From positions 1 through 64,000 of the forward strand of contig DAOVIO010000005.1 in assembly GCA_030673645.1 (NCBI GenBank): 64,000 nt of DNA, given 5' to 3'. Shown here one piece after another: positions 18,076 to 26,545 of the stretch. The number at the start of each line of letters is the position of its first letter. Within the stretch, counting starts at the first letter, position 1. Both the position numbers and the translations under genes were made by a program. The stretch comes from JAGLSB01 sp023135955. Its GTDB lineage: Bacteria > Bacteroidota > Bacteroidia > Bacteroidales > GCA-2748055. The notes below the pieces were generated by a model. That model was not told the DNA's origin, did no database searches, and was given only the letters and a program-made list of their open reading frames with translations.

Positions 18076-18168
18076 ATGCCAAGCGGTAAGAAGAGAAAAA
18101 GGCACAAGATGTCAACCCATAAGCGTAAAAAACGTTTAAGAAAAAACAGACATAAGAAGAGGAAATAA
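18076..18168 (+). CDS. Small AURKAIP1/COX24-domain (mS38-like) ribosome-associated peptide
   Basis: The 30-residue peptide starts MPSGKKRKRHKM and ends with lysine- and arginine-rich sequence (RLRKNRHKKRK); about two thirds of its residues are Lys, Arg or His. This matches the very short bacterial relatives of the mitochondrial small-subunit protein mS38, annotated as COX24 domain proteins in Bacteroidota. It probably binds rRNA. The gene lies 16 bases after HU and ends 26 bases before a strong terminator. Confidence 0.85.
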   Translation: MPSGKKRKRHKMSTHKRKKRLRKNRHKKRK

Positions 18169-18194
18169 TTTTCTGTTTCTGAAATTCTTTATGT

Positions 18195-18235
18195 AAACCT
18201 AAAGGTCCATTCGGGTCTTTAGGTTTATTGTGTTT
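18195..18235 (+). terminator. Rho-independent-type terminator after the COX24-like gene
   Basis: AAACCTAAAG at 18195-18204 pairs perfectly with CTTTAGGTTT at 18217-18226, and four more pairs including two wobbles extend the stem to an ATTC loop. A T-rich stretch follows. It separates the HU/COX24 unit from the RNase G gene, although read-through to rng is possible. Confidence 0.7.
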
Positions 18236-18275
18236 TATGGTTTGTTCATAGTAACAAAGAAATAAAAATATTGAA

Positions 18276-19832
18276 GTGAGCAATGATTTGGTTATAGATG
18301 CGTCGCCGCGAGAGATTTCCATTGCCCTCCTGGAGAACAAAAAGTTAATTGGACTTAATAAGGAAAAGACTGATATTCAGTTTTCCGTAGGGGATATTTA
18401 TCTCGCGAAAGTCAAAAAGATAATGCCTGGGTTGAATGCAGCCTTTGTTGATGTTGGATATGAGAAAGATGCGTTCTTACATTACCTTGACTTGGGCCCT
18501 CAATTCAATTCTCTTAATAAATATATGAATCTGGCAATTTCTAGAAAAGGGAAATTAATTCCTTTTTCAAAGTTCAGACGTGAGGTTGATATAAACAAAG
18601 AAGGAAAAATAAATCAGATTGTTTCAACGGGTCAGCCAGTAATTGTACAGATTGCCAAAGAACCAATTTCAACTAAAGGTCCTAGATTAGGATCTGAAGT
18701 TTCTATTCCCGGTCGGAATATAGTTCTGATCCCTTTTGCAGATAAGATCTCCATTTCATCAAAAATTACTTCCCAGGAGGAAAAAGACAGATTGAGAAAT
18801 CTGATTACTAGTATAAAGCCTAAAAATTATGGTGTAATCATTCGGACTGCGGCAGAAGGAAAGAGGGTTGCGGAACTTGATTCAGAAATGAGAATGCTGG
18901 TAAATAAATGGGAAAGTTCATTTGAAAAAATTAAAGGCGGGAAAACTCCACGTTTAATGTTAGGGGAGCTGAATCGTGCTACTGCCATTCTTAGAGATGT
19001 GCTAAATGGTCAGTTCGACGGAATATCAGTTAATGAACCAACTGTTTTTCACGAAATAAAGCAGTTTATTGAAGAGATTGCTCCTGAAAAAACTAAAATT
19101 GTTAAGCTTTACAAAGATGAGCAGCCAATATTTGAAAAATTCGGGATCGAAAAACAGATAAAATCTCTTTTTGGAAAAACCGTTTCATTCAAAAGTGGGG
19201 CTTATTTAATTATTGAGCATACAGAAGCACTTCATGTTATTGATGTTAACTCTGGAAATCGATCCAAATCTAATTCTACTCAGGAAACAAATGCACTTGA
19301 GGTAAACCTTGCAGCTGCAGATGAGATTGCGCGTCAATTACGGCTCAGAGATATGGGAGGAATCATAGTTGTTGATTTTATTGATATGCATTCTAGTGAG
19401 CATAGACAGATGCTTTACGATAGGATGAAGGAAGGCATGGCAAACGATAGAACAAAAAATCATATACTTCCCCTTAGTAAATTTGGGCTCATGCAAATTA
19501 CCAGGCAAAGAGTCAGACCGGAAATGCACATTGAAACAACGGAAGCTTGTCCATCCTGTCTTGGAACAGGAAAAGTTGAGTCTACAGTGCTTCATACAGA
19601 AATAATCGAACAGCAACTGAGTAAAATTCAGGAAAAATATAAACTTAAGTTTGTTTCCTTACGAGTACATCCATTTATTGCTGCATATATCAATAAGGGA
19701 TGGTTAAAATCTCTACAAAAAGAATGGTCTAAAAAACTTGGACTAAAAATAAAGGTGAACGCAGCTGCTTCTGTTAATCTCCTCGATTTCAAAATATTTG
19801 ATAAGAATGGAGATGAATTGGTAATCGATTAA
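18276..19832 (+). CDS. rng: Ribonuclease E/G family protein
   Basis: The 518-residue protein has an N-terminal S1-like RNA-binding segment (GDIYLAKVKKIMPGLNAAFV), a catalytic core with HVIDVNSGN and GGIIVVDFIDM carrying the magnesium-binding aspartates, and a zinc-link CPSCLGTG (about residues 428-435). The length and the absence of a long C-terminal scaffold fit RNase G. It would process rRNA and decay mRNA. The frame starts with a GTG at 18276 (MSNDLVIDAS). Confidence 0.92.
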   Translation: MSNDLVIDASPREISIALLENKKLIGLNKEKTDIQFSVGDIYLAKVKKIMPGLNAAFVDVGYEKDAFLHYLDLGPQFNSLNKYMNLAISRKGKLIPFSKFRREVDINKEGKINQIVSTGQPVIVQIAKEPISTKGPRLGSEVSIPGRNIVLIPFADKISISSKITSQEEKDRLRNLITSIKPKNYGVIIRTAAEGKRVAELDSEMRMLVNKWESSFEKIKGGKTPRLMLGELNRATAILRDVLNGQFDGISVNEPTVFHEIKQFIEEIAPEKTKIVKLYKDEQPIFEKFGIEKQIKSLFGKTVSFKSGAYLIIEHTEALHVIDVNSGNRSKSNSTQETNALEVNLAAADEIARQLRLRDMGGIIVVDFIDMHSSEHRQMLYDRMKEGMANDRTKNHILPLSKFGLMQITRQRVRPEMHIETTEACPSCLGTGKVESTVLHTEIIEQQLSKIQEKYKLKFVSLRVHPFIAAYINKGWLKSLQKEWSKKLGLKIKVNAAASVNLLDFKIFDKNGDELVID

Positions 19833-19918
19833 TTAAGTACTTCAACTTAATCTGTAATAGCTATAACTTATTTAGTGAATTGAATATTATAAACCAGGAT
19901 TTATAATAAATAACTAAT

Positions 19919-19948
19919 AAGATCAGAGAACTTTTTCTGATCTTTTTT
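19919..19948 (+). terminator. Rho-independent terminator after rng
   Basis: AAGATCAGA at 19919-19927 pairs with TCTGATCTT at 19936-19944 around an eight-base loop and is followed by a run of T. This is a standard terminator shape and closes the rng transcript before dsbD. Confidence 0.8.
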
Positions 19949-19995
19949 GTATTATATACATTGTCGTTAATTATCTATAGATGTAAATATTTAGT

Positions 19996-20003
19996 TATAT
20001 TTG
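19996..20003 (+). promoter_or_regulatory. -7 promoter box for dsbD
   Basis: TATATTTG matches TAnnTTTG exactly and lies 34 bases before the dsbD ATG, with the rng terminator just upstream. No -33 element is obvious. Confidence 0.5.
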
Positions 20004-20036
20004 CAGCAAAATTTAAAGAAAGAAATCAAATAGAAA

Positions 20037-22130
20037 ATGAAAAAATATTATGCACTAATAGTTTTTATCGCAGCAAATTATTTTAGCTTAAATGCTCAAT
20101 TTCCTATGGCAGATATGGATCCGGTTTCATGGTCATTTACGAAAACTGATCTGGGAGATGGCTTGTATGAACTAAATATATCAGCGAAAATTGAAGATCC
20201 ATGGCATATGTATGCAAAAGATCAATTACAGGCAGGCCCTATCCCGACTTCAATAATCTTCGAGGAAAATGAAAATGTCGGGTTTGTTGGTCAGCTAACC
20301 GAATTGGTGCCGGCTAAAATTAAGTTTGATGAAGGCTTCCAGTTTGATGTTGGGACTTATTATGAATTAGCAGAATTTTCCATTAAAGCAAAAGTTAATA
20401 GTGCTGAGGAAATAAGACTGAAGGGGAATATTGAATATCAGTGTTGTGACGATGAAGTCTGTTTACCTCCTTTCTCCAAAGAGTTTTCATTTCGATTAAA
20501 AGGAATTGCAATTGAAAGTATTAGTGAAAAGACTCAAGTTCAGAGTGAATTAGTTGAAGTTGAAAAAATAGTTGTAGAAGAGCAAAATGAATTAGTAGAA
20601 CAGGATGAATCTCAAACACAAACTTCAGAAGTTTTGTCAAAGGAACAAAATGAGACTAATGTAATTTTGGACGATGGAAGAGAAAAGAAATCAGACCGCT
20701 CACTAATTGGATTTTTCCTGATAACTTTTATTCTTGGATTGGCAGCAATACTTACACCATGTGTTTATCCAATGATTCCGATGACGATTTCCTTTTTTAT
20801 GAGAGGAGAACAGAAAAAGAGTAAAGTCGTAATGAAGGGATTGGTTTTTGGTTTTTCCATGATATTAGTATATACCGGACTAGGTGTTCTTGTAGCACTT
20901 ACAGGTATGGATGCGAATTTCGGTAATGTGATAAGTACTCATTGGATTCCTAACATTATCTTTTTTGTATTGTTTATGATATTTGCTGCGTCATTCCTCG
21001 GTATGTTTGAAATAATAATGCCATCAGGCCTCGTTAATAAAGTAGATAAGCAGGCTGAAAGGGGAGGCCTGATCGGACCTTTTTTTATGGGAATAACTAC
21101 TGTTCTGGTTTCATTTTCATGTACAGGTCCTATTGTAGGCTCGCTACTTACTGAAGCTGCTGGTGGCGATGCAATGAAGCCAATTTTGGGAATGTTCTTC
21201 TTTTCATTAGCATTTGCCTTGCCTTTTACTTTGCTTGCAATTTTTCCTTCTATGTTGAAGGGCCTTCCAAAATCCGGAGGTTGGATGAATACTGTAAAAG
21301 CGGTACTGGGTTTCATGATGCTTGCCTTTGGTATGAAATTCCTCAGCTCTATGGATCAATCATACCACCTTGGAATATTTACAAGGGAGATATATTTAGC
21401 CATATGGTTTGTTATAGCTGTAATTATGGGTTTCTACCTTTTGGGAAAGATAAAGTTCGCACATGATAGTGATCTGCCTTATATTTCAGTTCCGCGATTG
21501 CTTTTTGCCATGGCTTCTTTTGTATTTGCTATTTATGTTTTCACCGGGATCTTCGGTAATGATCTGAAATCAATTTCATCAATGATTCCTCCAAAATCAT
21601 CACAGAATTTTACAATAGGTAGTAATGAAGGGAATTCCACAGATGCTGTTACGGAACAGTCTGCAACATATGCAGGTCCGGGACGTTTCGATGATCTATT
21701 TCATTTACCTTATGGATTGAAAGGTTACTTTTATTATGAAGATGGAATAGCAGCTGCAAAGAAATTAAATAAGCCTGTTTTTCTAGATTTCACAGGACAT
21801 TCATGCAGTAATTGTAAACAAATGGAGAGTCAGGTATGGTCAGATCCACGGGTTTTACAAAGACTCAGGGAAGAATACGTAGTGATATCATTATATACTG
21901 ACGATAAAACCAAATTACCCGAAGAGGAATGGATTACAACTCAGGAAGGTAAAGTTCTTAAGACAATTGGTGAGATGAATGTCTTTTTGGAACTTCAAAA
22001 ATTTAAGACATTTGCTACTCCCTGGTATGTATTAATGGATGCAGATGAAAATCTGTTGACAGAACCTATTGGGAAAGAATTAAATATTGAGAAATATCTT
22101 GCCTTCCTTAATGAAGGTTTAGAAAAATAA
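20037..22130 (+). CDS. dsbD: Thiol:disulfide interchange protein DsbD
   Basis: The 697-residue precursor has a signal peptide (1-21), an N-terminal periplasmic DsbD-alpha-like domain with cysteines in QCCDDEVCLPP (about 136-146), an acidic Gln/Glu-rich linker, eight or so membrane helices of the CcdA type with cysteines in LTPCVYPM and SFSCTGP, and a C-terminal thioredoxin domain with the redox motif CSNC. The protein carries electrons from cytoplasmic thioredoxin across the inner membrane to reduce periplasmic disulfides. All three redox cysteine pairs are present. Confidence 0.92.
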   Translation: MKKYYALIVFIAANYFSLNAQFPMADMDPVSWSFTKTDLGDGLYELNISAKIEDPWHMYAKDQLQAGPIPTSIIFEENENVGFVGQLTELVPAKIKFDEGFQFDVGTYYELAEFSIKAKVNSAEEIRLKGNIEYQCCDDEVCLPPFSKEFSFRLKGIAIESISEKTQVQSELVEVEKIVVEEQNELVEQDESQTQTSEVLSKEQNETNVILDDGREKKSDRSLIGFFLITFILGLAAILTPCVYPMIPMTISFFMRGEQKKSKVVMKGLVFGFSMILVYTGLGVLVALTGMDANFGNVISTHWIPNIIFFVLFMIFAASFLGMFEIIMPSGLVNKVDKQAERGGLIGPFFMGITTVLVSFSCTGPIVGSLLTEAAGGDAMKPILGMFFFSLAFALPFTLLAIFPSMLKGLPKSGGWMNTVKAVLGFMMLAFGMKFLSSMDQSYHLGIFTREIYLAIWFVIAVIMGFYLLGKIKFAHDSDLPYISVPRLLFAMASFVFAIYVFTGIFGNDLKSISSMIPPKSSQNFTIGSNEGNSTDAVTEQSATYAGPGRFDDLFHLPYGLKGYFYYEDGIAAAKKLNKPVFLDFTGHSCSNCKQMESQVWSDPRVLQRLREEYVVISLYTDDKTKLPEEEWITTQEGKVLKTIGEMNVFLELQKFKTFATPWYVLMDADENLLTEPIGKELNIEKYLAFLNEGLEK

Positions 22131-22135
22131 TTATT

Positions 22136-22163
22136 GTAGGGACGAGGCATGCCGCGTCCCTAT
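22136..22163. repeat. REP-like palindrome between convergent genes
   Basis: TAGGGACG at 22137-22144 pairs with CGTCCCTA at 22155-22162, and the loop contains the self-complementary GGCATGCC. It lies exactly between the convergent ends of dsbD and the next gene, so it may act as a two-way terminator. Its GC content contrasts with the local DNA and its form resembles widespread REP-like palindromes. Confidence 0.65.
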
Positions 22164-22178
22164 AACAATTTTCAATAA

Positions 22179-22823
22179 TTAAAATTTACCGAATTTGAAC
22201 GTCATTCCGCCGCTTATTCCATTTAGTGCAGATGTGGATGTATTTATTAGGTTTATATCTGAAGTAATGCGGTAACTTATTCCAAAGGCTAAACGGAAAA
22301 ACTTAAGCACATTTAATTCAAGATCTATACCGGGTTCGAATATTAAATAGTTATTGTAATCTTCAATCCAGGACTCCTGGTTTCCCCAGGGGTCACTTGT
22401 CCACTGAGTTTGAGTATAGGCAATTCCACCTACACCTGCCACAACGGGAAAAGACAGGTGAACTGGAAATCTACCCAAAAGAATAGGCTCAATTAGAATT
22501 CCACCGTAACCACCGGTTAAATTTACATCTGAATCCAAACTTGAATTATATGCAAAGGCATTCATAAATCCTGACCCTGCAAATCCTATTGCAAGTCCAT
22601 GTCCTATAATCCATGCACCTCTTGCACTGGTCATAACAGCATCTTTGTTATCTATTAATGAATATCCTACACCAAATCCGCCATATCCACCACTATTAAT
22701 TTTGTTACGCCCAAATAAGGTGTTTATTTCAGATTTCTGTTGTCTTTTACTATTATCCTCTTCCTGTCCAAATAAACATAAGGCGAATGAGAATATAATA
22801 ATTATGCTTAGTAATTTTTTCAT
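22179..22823 (-). CDS. Exported outer-membrane beta-barrel protein of unknown function
   Basis: The 214-residue product has a signal peptide (1-20, ending LFGQ). The mature sequence is glycine- and aromatic-rich with alternating strands (GGYGGFGVGYSL, FRLAFGISYRI, ISGGMTFKFGKF) and ends in Phe, as expected of an eight- to ten-stranded outer-membrane barrel. The family is not recognised. It is the last gene of the 26-22 kb ECF sigma cluster, 20-odd bases after the preceding gene, which suggests control by that sigma factor. Confidence 0.6.
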   Translation of the reverse strand: MKKLLSIIIIFSFALCLFGQEEDNSKRQQKSEINTLFGRNKINSGGYGGFGVGYSLIDNKDAVMTSARGAWIIGHGLAIGFAGSGFMNAFAYNSSLDSDVNLTGGYGGILIEPILLGRFPVHLSFPVVAGVGGIAYTQTQWTSDPWGNQESWIEDYNNYLIFEPGIDLELNVLKFFRLAFGISYRITSDINLINTSTSALNGISGGMTFKFGKF

Positions 22824-22842
22824 TTTAATAAATTGTTGGTTT

Positions 22843-23346
22843 TTAAAAACGATACTTTATTGTAAATGAAGTATCCCAAATACTCATATTAAAGAACTGA
22901 TAAACAGATAGCTCAAAGAAAGGCTTATAATCGATACCGAAAATCAAAGGATAACTATTGAGATGATATTCTATTGCTGCGTATGCATCTATTCCAATTA
23001 CTGGTGAGAAAATCTTTTGAGAGTAATAATTTTCATATCCAAGACTTGAATATTTGTCTGTAAAAAAGAATCCTGCATGCCCCCCCATCCCATATAGAAA
23101 ATGAAAATTATAACCAATATCAATAATACTTTCTTGTTCGTGAAGTTGACGCAGAAGAGTAACTTGCATACCTGATTTTCTGAAACTTAAGATACTCTCA
23201 TAAGATAGATATTCATTTATGTAATGTCTGTATGTAAACCCAGAAGTTTGTCCGCCACGTAAGCCTCCCTCCCTTAATATATTCTGACCGAGGACCGAAG
23301 ATGTAAGTAGAAAGCTTAATATTATAATTGAGAAGAGATTTTTCAT
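22843..23346 (-). CDS. Exported protein of unknown function in the ECF cluster
   Basis: From the ATG at 23346 the product has 167 residues with a signal peptide (MKNLFSIIILSFLLTS, ending VLGQ). A longer frame reaches 23436 but would overlap the upstream gene and place the signal peptide internally, so the shorter start is chosen. The mature part is aromatic and ends FTIKYRF, suggesting a small outer-membrane barrel. It follows the head-GIN gene by 10 bases. The function is unknown. Confidence 0.6.
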   Translation of the reverse strand: MKNLFSIIILSFLLTSSVLGQNILREGGLRGGQTSGFTYRHYINEYLSYESILSFRKSGMQVTLLRQLHEQESIIDIGYNFHFLYGMGGHAGFFFTDKYSSLGYENYYSQKIFSPVIGIDAYAAIEYHLNSYPLIFGIDYKPFFELSVYQFFNMSIWDTSFTIKYRF

Positions 23347-23356
23347 ATCTTGGATT

Positions 23357-24088
23357 TTAATTGTATTCACGAATATTTCCAGAACCGGTAATATCTCCGA
23401 TAATCTCGGGACTACCCTTATAGTAGAGATTACCACTTCCCGATATACTATAATCGAGTAAGTTTGTTACTGTAGTGTATATATTTCCAGAACCGGGAAT
23501 GCTAGCATAGCATTTCTCTGTTATAAGATCAATTCCTTTTATTAACCCGGAACCTGAGAGAGTGTATTCACTAATAGTTGCATAGCCACCAACCTCTATT
23601 TCACCCGAGCCAGGCAGGCTTGCAATTAAATAATTAACATCCAGACCCAAACAGGATATTTTCCCTGAACCTGGGAGTACAACTTCAAAATCTTCCCCTA
23701 CTACATTGTCACAGTAAATTACTCCGCTACCACTAAGTTTTAGTTTCTCAATATTTATGGCATCTACATAAATAATAATAGCTTCTCTTGACCGGATACA
23801 ACGTGCACTTTTTGTTTCAAGTACAAGAGTATTCCCTTGAATACTTGTTTCAATATAAGGGAGTAGGTTTTCATCCGTTTCAATCCATATTCCGGTTTGG
23901 CTGGAGAGTTTAACTTCCACAACAAAACTACCTGATGAAACAATTTCTTCAAAATCACCTATAGATCTCTCTTCAGATACAATTCTTCCATTGCCTTCTA
24001 CGCATCCCCATGAAATATCTACGCAGGAGCCTAAAAATGTGAAAAGGAATAAGATTATAAATGGGGTTATTTTATTTCTTTTTTTCAT
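23357..24088 (-). CDS. Head-GIN domain (DUF2807) lipoprotein
   Basis: The 243-residue precursor has a lipoprotein signal with lipobox LGSC (Cys at about residue 22). The mature part begins GNGRIVSEERSIGDFEEI, the typical head-GIN opening, then forms a right-handed beta-helix with a GSG turn roughly every 20 residues (LSGSGVI, LPGSGKI, LPGSGEI, LSGSGLI, IPGSGNI, ISGSGNL, ITGSGNI). Such proteins are common in Bacteroidota ECF clusters and are thought to be cell-surface or adhesive, though no activity is established. It lies 18 bases after another beta-helix-like gene. Confidence 0.8.
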   Translation of the reverse strand: MKKRNKITPFIILFLFTFLGSCVDISWGCVEGNGRIVSEERSIGDFEEIVSSGSFVVEVKLSSQTGIWIETDENLLPYIETSIQGNTLVLETKSARCIRSREAIIIYVDAINIEKLKLSGSGVIYCDNVVGEDFEVVLPGSGKISCLGLDVNYLIASLPGSGEIEVGGYATISEYTLSGSGLIKGIDLITEKCYASIPGSGNIYTTVTNLLDYSISGSGNLYYKGSPEIIGDITGSGNIREYN

Positions 24089-24106
24089 AATTATAATTTC
24101 TGATTT

Positions 24107-25201
24107 TTATCTTGCAATTATATTAATAAAACATTTCTCAAGTGCCTGAACTTTAATAGTTGGCAAGTTTTCTCCCTCAGCAGTAGAAAAGAAGGAATGT
24201 AATTGTTCATCAGACCGGTTTACTGTAGTAAGGCCCGTTTCAGCTTCATCACCGGGGAAACTGATAAAGGCATCATCTTTATAGTAAATGTCTGCCTGAT
24301 AAAGTGCATCTTTATCGATATAAAGATTCAGATCTGCATAATCTGAAACCAAGTCAATTTTGCAAAAATTAACAGGCAGGTGGTCAAGGATAAGATCACC
24401 AAATTTTAAATTCAAATCCAGGCTACAAATTATCTTTTCAATCCAGATTTGAGAGAAATCCGTTCTGCCTTGCATATTATAAACATCTGAAAGGAAATAT
24501 TTATCTCTTCTGCTGTTGATTTTCAGCAGGTCCACTTCATCAATATGAATTGAGGAAGACTTGCTGATAGTTTGCAATTTCTCTGCTTGTTTTAGGTTCA
24601 AATCAGAGTATGAGAGAGAAATTACGGCATCGGTCAGATGATTAATAATTGCATTCCCAAAATTCAATTCGATATTTGATTCACCACTAATACTATTTAT
24701 TTTCATATCCCCGTTCGAAAGATTTATATCTATTTCACCCCTTAAGTCATCGATGTATATATCCCCAAATTTATTAATGATAGACAGATTGACAGATTCA
24801 GGACAATAGATATTATAATTTACTTCAATTGTATTTTTTCCTGGGATAAGAGTTTCGGAGAGACTTCTTAACTCTGCAAATATCTGATTTCCGTTTCCTC
24901 CAAAATTGCTAATAGCTGTTACATAATATTTTGAAGATGTGAAATCAAAACGAATATTATTTTTTAATTTTTTTAATTTTTCCTTGCTATTTGAATTGAC
25001 TTTTAGATCGATAACGAATTTTACGGAATCTTTTTTCCATGTCAGCACATGTACTTTTCCATATTTATTATTTACTTCAATTGTAGTCTGAGCATTTACA
25101 GGGAATGTTTTTTCAGTAATTTCTCTGTCTGAGAAATCCTGAGACTTTAATATCCCCGGAATGAACGCTAGCAGTATTACACTAAATATTATATTTTTCA
25201 T
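24107..25201 (-). CDS. Exported beta-helix-like protein (DUF4097-like) of an ECF sigma operon
   Basis: The protein has about 364 residues, a signal peptide ending LKSQ and then short repeated strands such as NNKYGKVHVLTW, NKFGDIYIDDLRG, LSNGDMKINSISGE and LNFGNAIINHL, a pattern typical of the DUF4097/DUF2807 beta-helix group. Two start codons (25207 and 25201) are possible; both overlap the end of the upstream anti-sigma gene by 20-26 bases, which implies translational coupling. Function is unknown; the operon suggests an envelope protein made or sensed together with the sigma factor. Confidence 0.65.
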   Translation of the reverse strand: MKNIIFSVILLAFIPGILKSQDFSDREITEKTFPVNAQTTIEVNNKYGKVHVLTWKKDSVKFVIDLKVNSNSKEKLKKLKNNIRFDFTSSKYYVTAISNFGGNGNQIFAELRSLSETLIPGKNTIEVNYNIYCPESVNLSIINKFGDIYIDDLRGEIDINLSNGDMKINSISGESNIELNFGNAIINHLTDAVISLSYSDLNLKQAEKLQTISKSSSIHIDEVDLLKINSRRDKYFLSDVYNMQGRTDFSQIWIEKIICSLDLNLKFGDLILDHLPVNFCKIDLVSDYADLNLYIDKDALYQADIYYKDDAFISFPGDEAETGLTTVNRSDEQLHSFFSTAEGENLPTIKVQALEKCFINIIAR

Positions 25202-25739
25202 TTTCATCTTGTATTTTATCTGGTGAGATATCCGTAAGCATATCCTCGAGAATTTTAATTTTCAGACGATAATTCTGAATCATTGCCTCAATAACCTGAT
25301 CATTTGCAATATTATCTTTTAAATCATCCTTTAGTGAGGAATAAATACTATCTAATTCAGAAAAATCCAGATGAACCTCAGCCTCAAGCCCTGGAAACTT
25401 AGTAAGAAAAGGCTGCAGCTCATCCATTTTCAGATTCACTAGATTATTATAATAAAATTCCGTTTCTTGCAGTTCAGGGATTAGTTTGTAGATATCATTA
25501 TCCCTGGTATTTGCGATATTATTCTCTCTAATATCCATAAACTCATGAAAGGCATACGAAGCAGTGAAAATTAGTATTGCAGCCGCAACACGATAGAGTG
25601 CTCTAATGATCTTGCGACTTTTTATTGGTCGCAATTTATTGTCAGACTTGAGTTTGCCCCAGACCTTCTTTTCTGGAATGAAAAGGTCAAATTCAGCCCT
25701 GTTTTCTTTTATAAACTCTTCTAATTTATCTTTCGTCAT
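25182..25739 (-). CDS. Single-pass membrane protein, probable anti-sigma factor
   Basis: The 185-residue product has a cytoplasmic N-terminal region with a helix around residues 15-32, one membrane helix at about 47-65 (YRVAAAILIFTASYAF) and a helical periplasmic C-terminal domain. Its start overlaps the stop of the ECF sigma gene in an ATGA arrangement and its end overlaps the next gene. This is the usual position and topology of a Bacteroidota anti-sigma factor. No FecR-type domain is visible. Confidence 0.7.
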   Translation of the reverse strand: MTKDKLEEFIKENRAEFDLFIPEKKVWGKLKSDNKLRPIKSRKIIRALYRVAAAILIFTASYAFHEFMDIRENNIANTRDNDIYKLIPELQETEFYYNNLVNLKMDELQPFLTKFPGLEAEVHLDFSELDSIYSSLKDDLKDNIANDQVIEAMIQNYRLKIKILEDMLTDISPDKIQDENEKYNI

Positions 25740-26314
25740 GAGCTTGTATTTAAAATTTCTTTAATTTTTCTTCTGGCCTTCATATATTGAGTTTTTGAAG
25801 TGGATTCTGATATTTTCAGGATTTCAGAAATCTCAGTATGATCATAACCCTCTAAGAGATAAAGACAAAATACTATTCTGTATCCGTCTGGTAGTTTCTG
25901 TATTGCATTGTGAACATTCTTTACTTGTAGCTCTATTTCTTCAATGTCAGGTTCTTTCTCTTCTTCAATTTCATGATCGATATCATCTGAATAAGTCAGA
26001 GCATTTTGTCGTCCTTTTATTTTATTTATACAAGTATTAACGACTATTCTTTTAACCCATGCTCCAAATGCTGAATCATATCTGAATGAATCCAATTTAT
26101 CAAAGACCTCTGTAAAAGCTTCTTGCAATGCATCTTCAGCTTCCTCTTTTATTGCCAACATCCGCATGCAAATGTTAAACATTGCTTTAGCGTATAGAGA
26201 ATACAGCTTAGATTGGGCCTTACCATTTCCGGCTTTACTCAATTCAATAATTTCCTTGTGGATATCGGTATACGCCTTTTGCAACATAATCTCATTTACA
26301 TTAATCAAAGACAA
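25736..26314 (-). CDS. ECF-type RNA polymerase sigma factor
   Basis: The 192-residue protein has region 2 with EDALQEAFTEVFDKLDSF and the following AFGAWVKRIVVNTCINKIK, and region 4 with LPDGYRIVFCLYLLEGYDHTEISEILKISES. The ATGs at 26314 and 26287 are both possible. It heads a six-gene minus-strand cluster (anti-sigma, two beta-helix proteins, two outer-membrane proteins), which it probably controls. Confidence 0.9.
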   Translation of the reverse strand: MSLINVNEIMLQKAYTDIHKEIIELSKAGNGKAQSKLYSLYAKAMFNICMRMLAIKEEAEDALQEAFTEVFDKLDSFRYDSAFGAWVKRIVVNTCINKIKGRQNALTYSDDIDHEIEEEKEPDIEEIELQVKNVHNAIQKLPDGYRIVFCLYLLEGYDHTEISEILKISESTSKTQYMKARRKIKEILNTSS

Positions 26315-26470
26315 GACATTTTTTTCAGGGTTGCCTGAAATAAAAGAAAATTACGATAAAATTTATGAAAGACTTGTGAGAATCGGTAAAAGAATAATCA
26401 AAAATCAATAAATGATTAAGCTAAATAGCGAAATATCACCTTCTTGACAGCTATTGGGAATTAGTAATAA

Positions 26471-26540
26471 GCAGTTAGCGGTTAGTGGTTAGCAATTAGC
26501 TGTTGGTGGTTAGCAACTCTTCGACCCAGCGCCCAGCAAC
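26471..26540. repeat. Dispersed low-complexity repeat (GTTAGCGGTTAG / CAGCAAC type)
   Basis: The stretch alternates GTTAG and GGTTAGC units and ends CAGCGCCCAGCAAC. It is related to the repeat clusters at 10985, 39553, 57593 and 59063. It lies immediately before the stop codon of the convergent lnt gene and contains no coding frame. Confidence 0.6.
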
Positions 26541-26545
26541 TTTAA

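Noticed and set aside
18074..18340. Minus-strand frame opposite the COX24-like gene and the start of rng
   Set aside because: It is antisense to two well-supported genes and the terminator between them.
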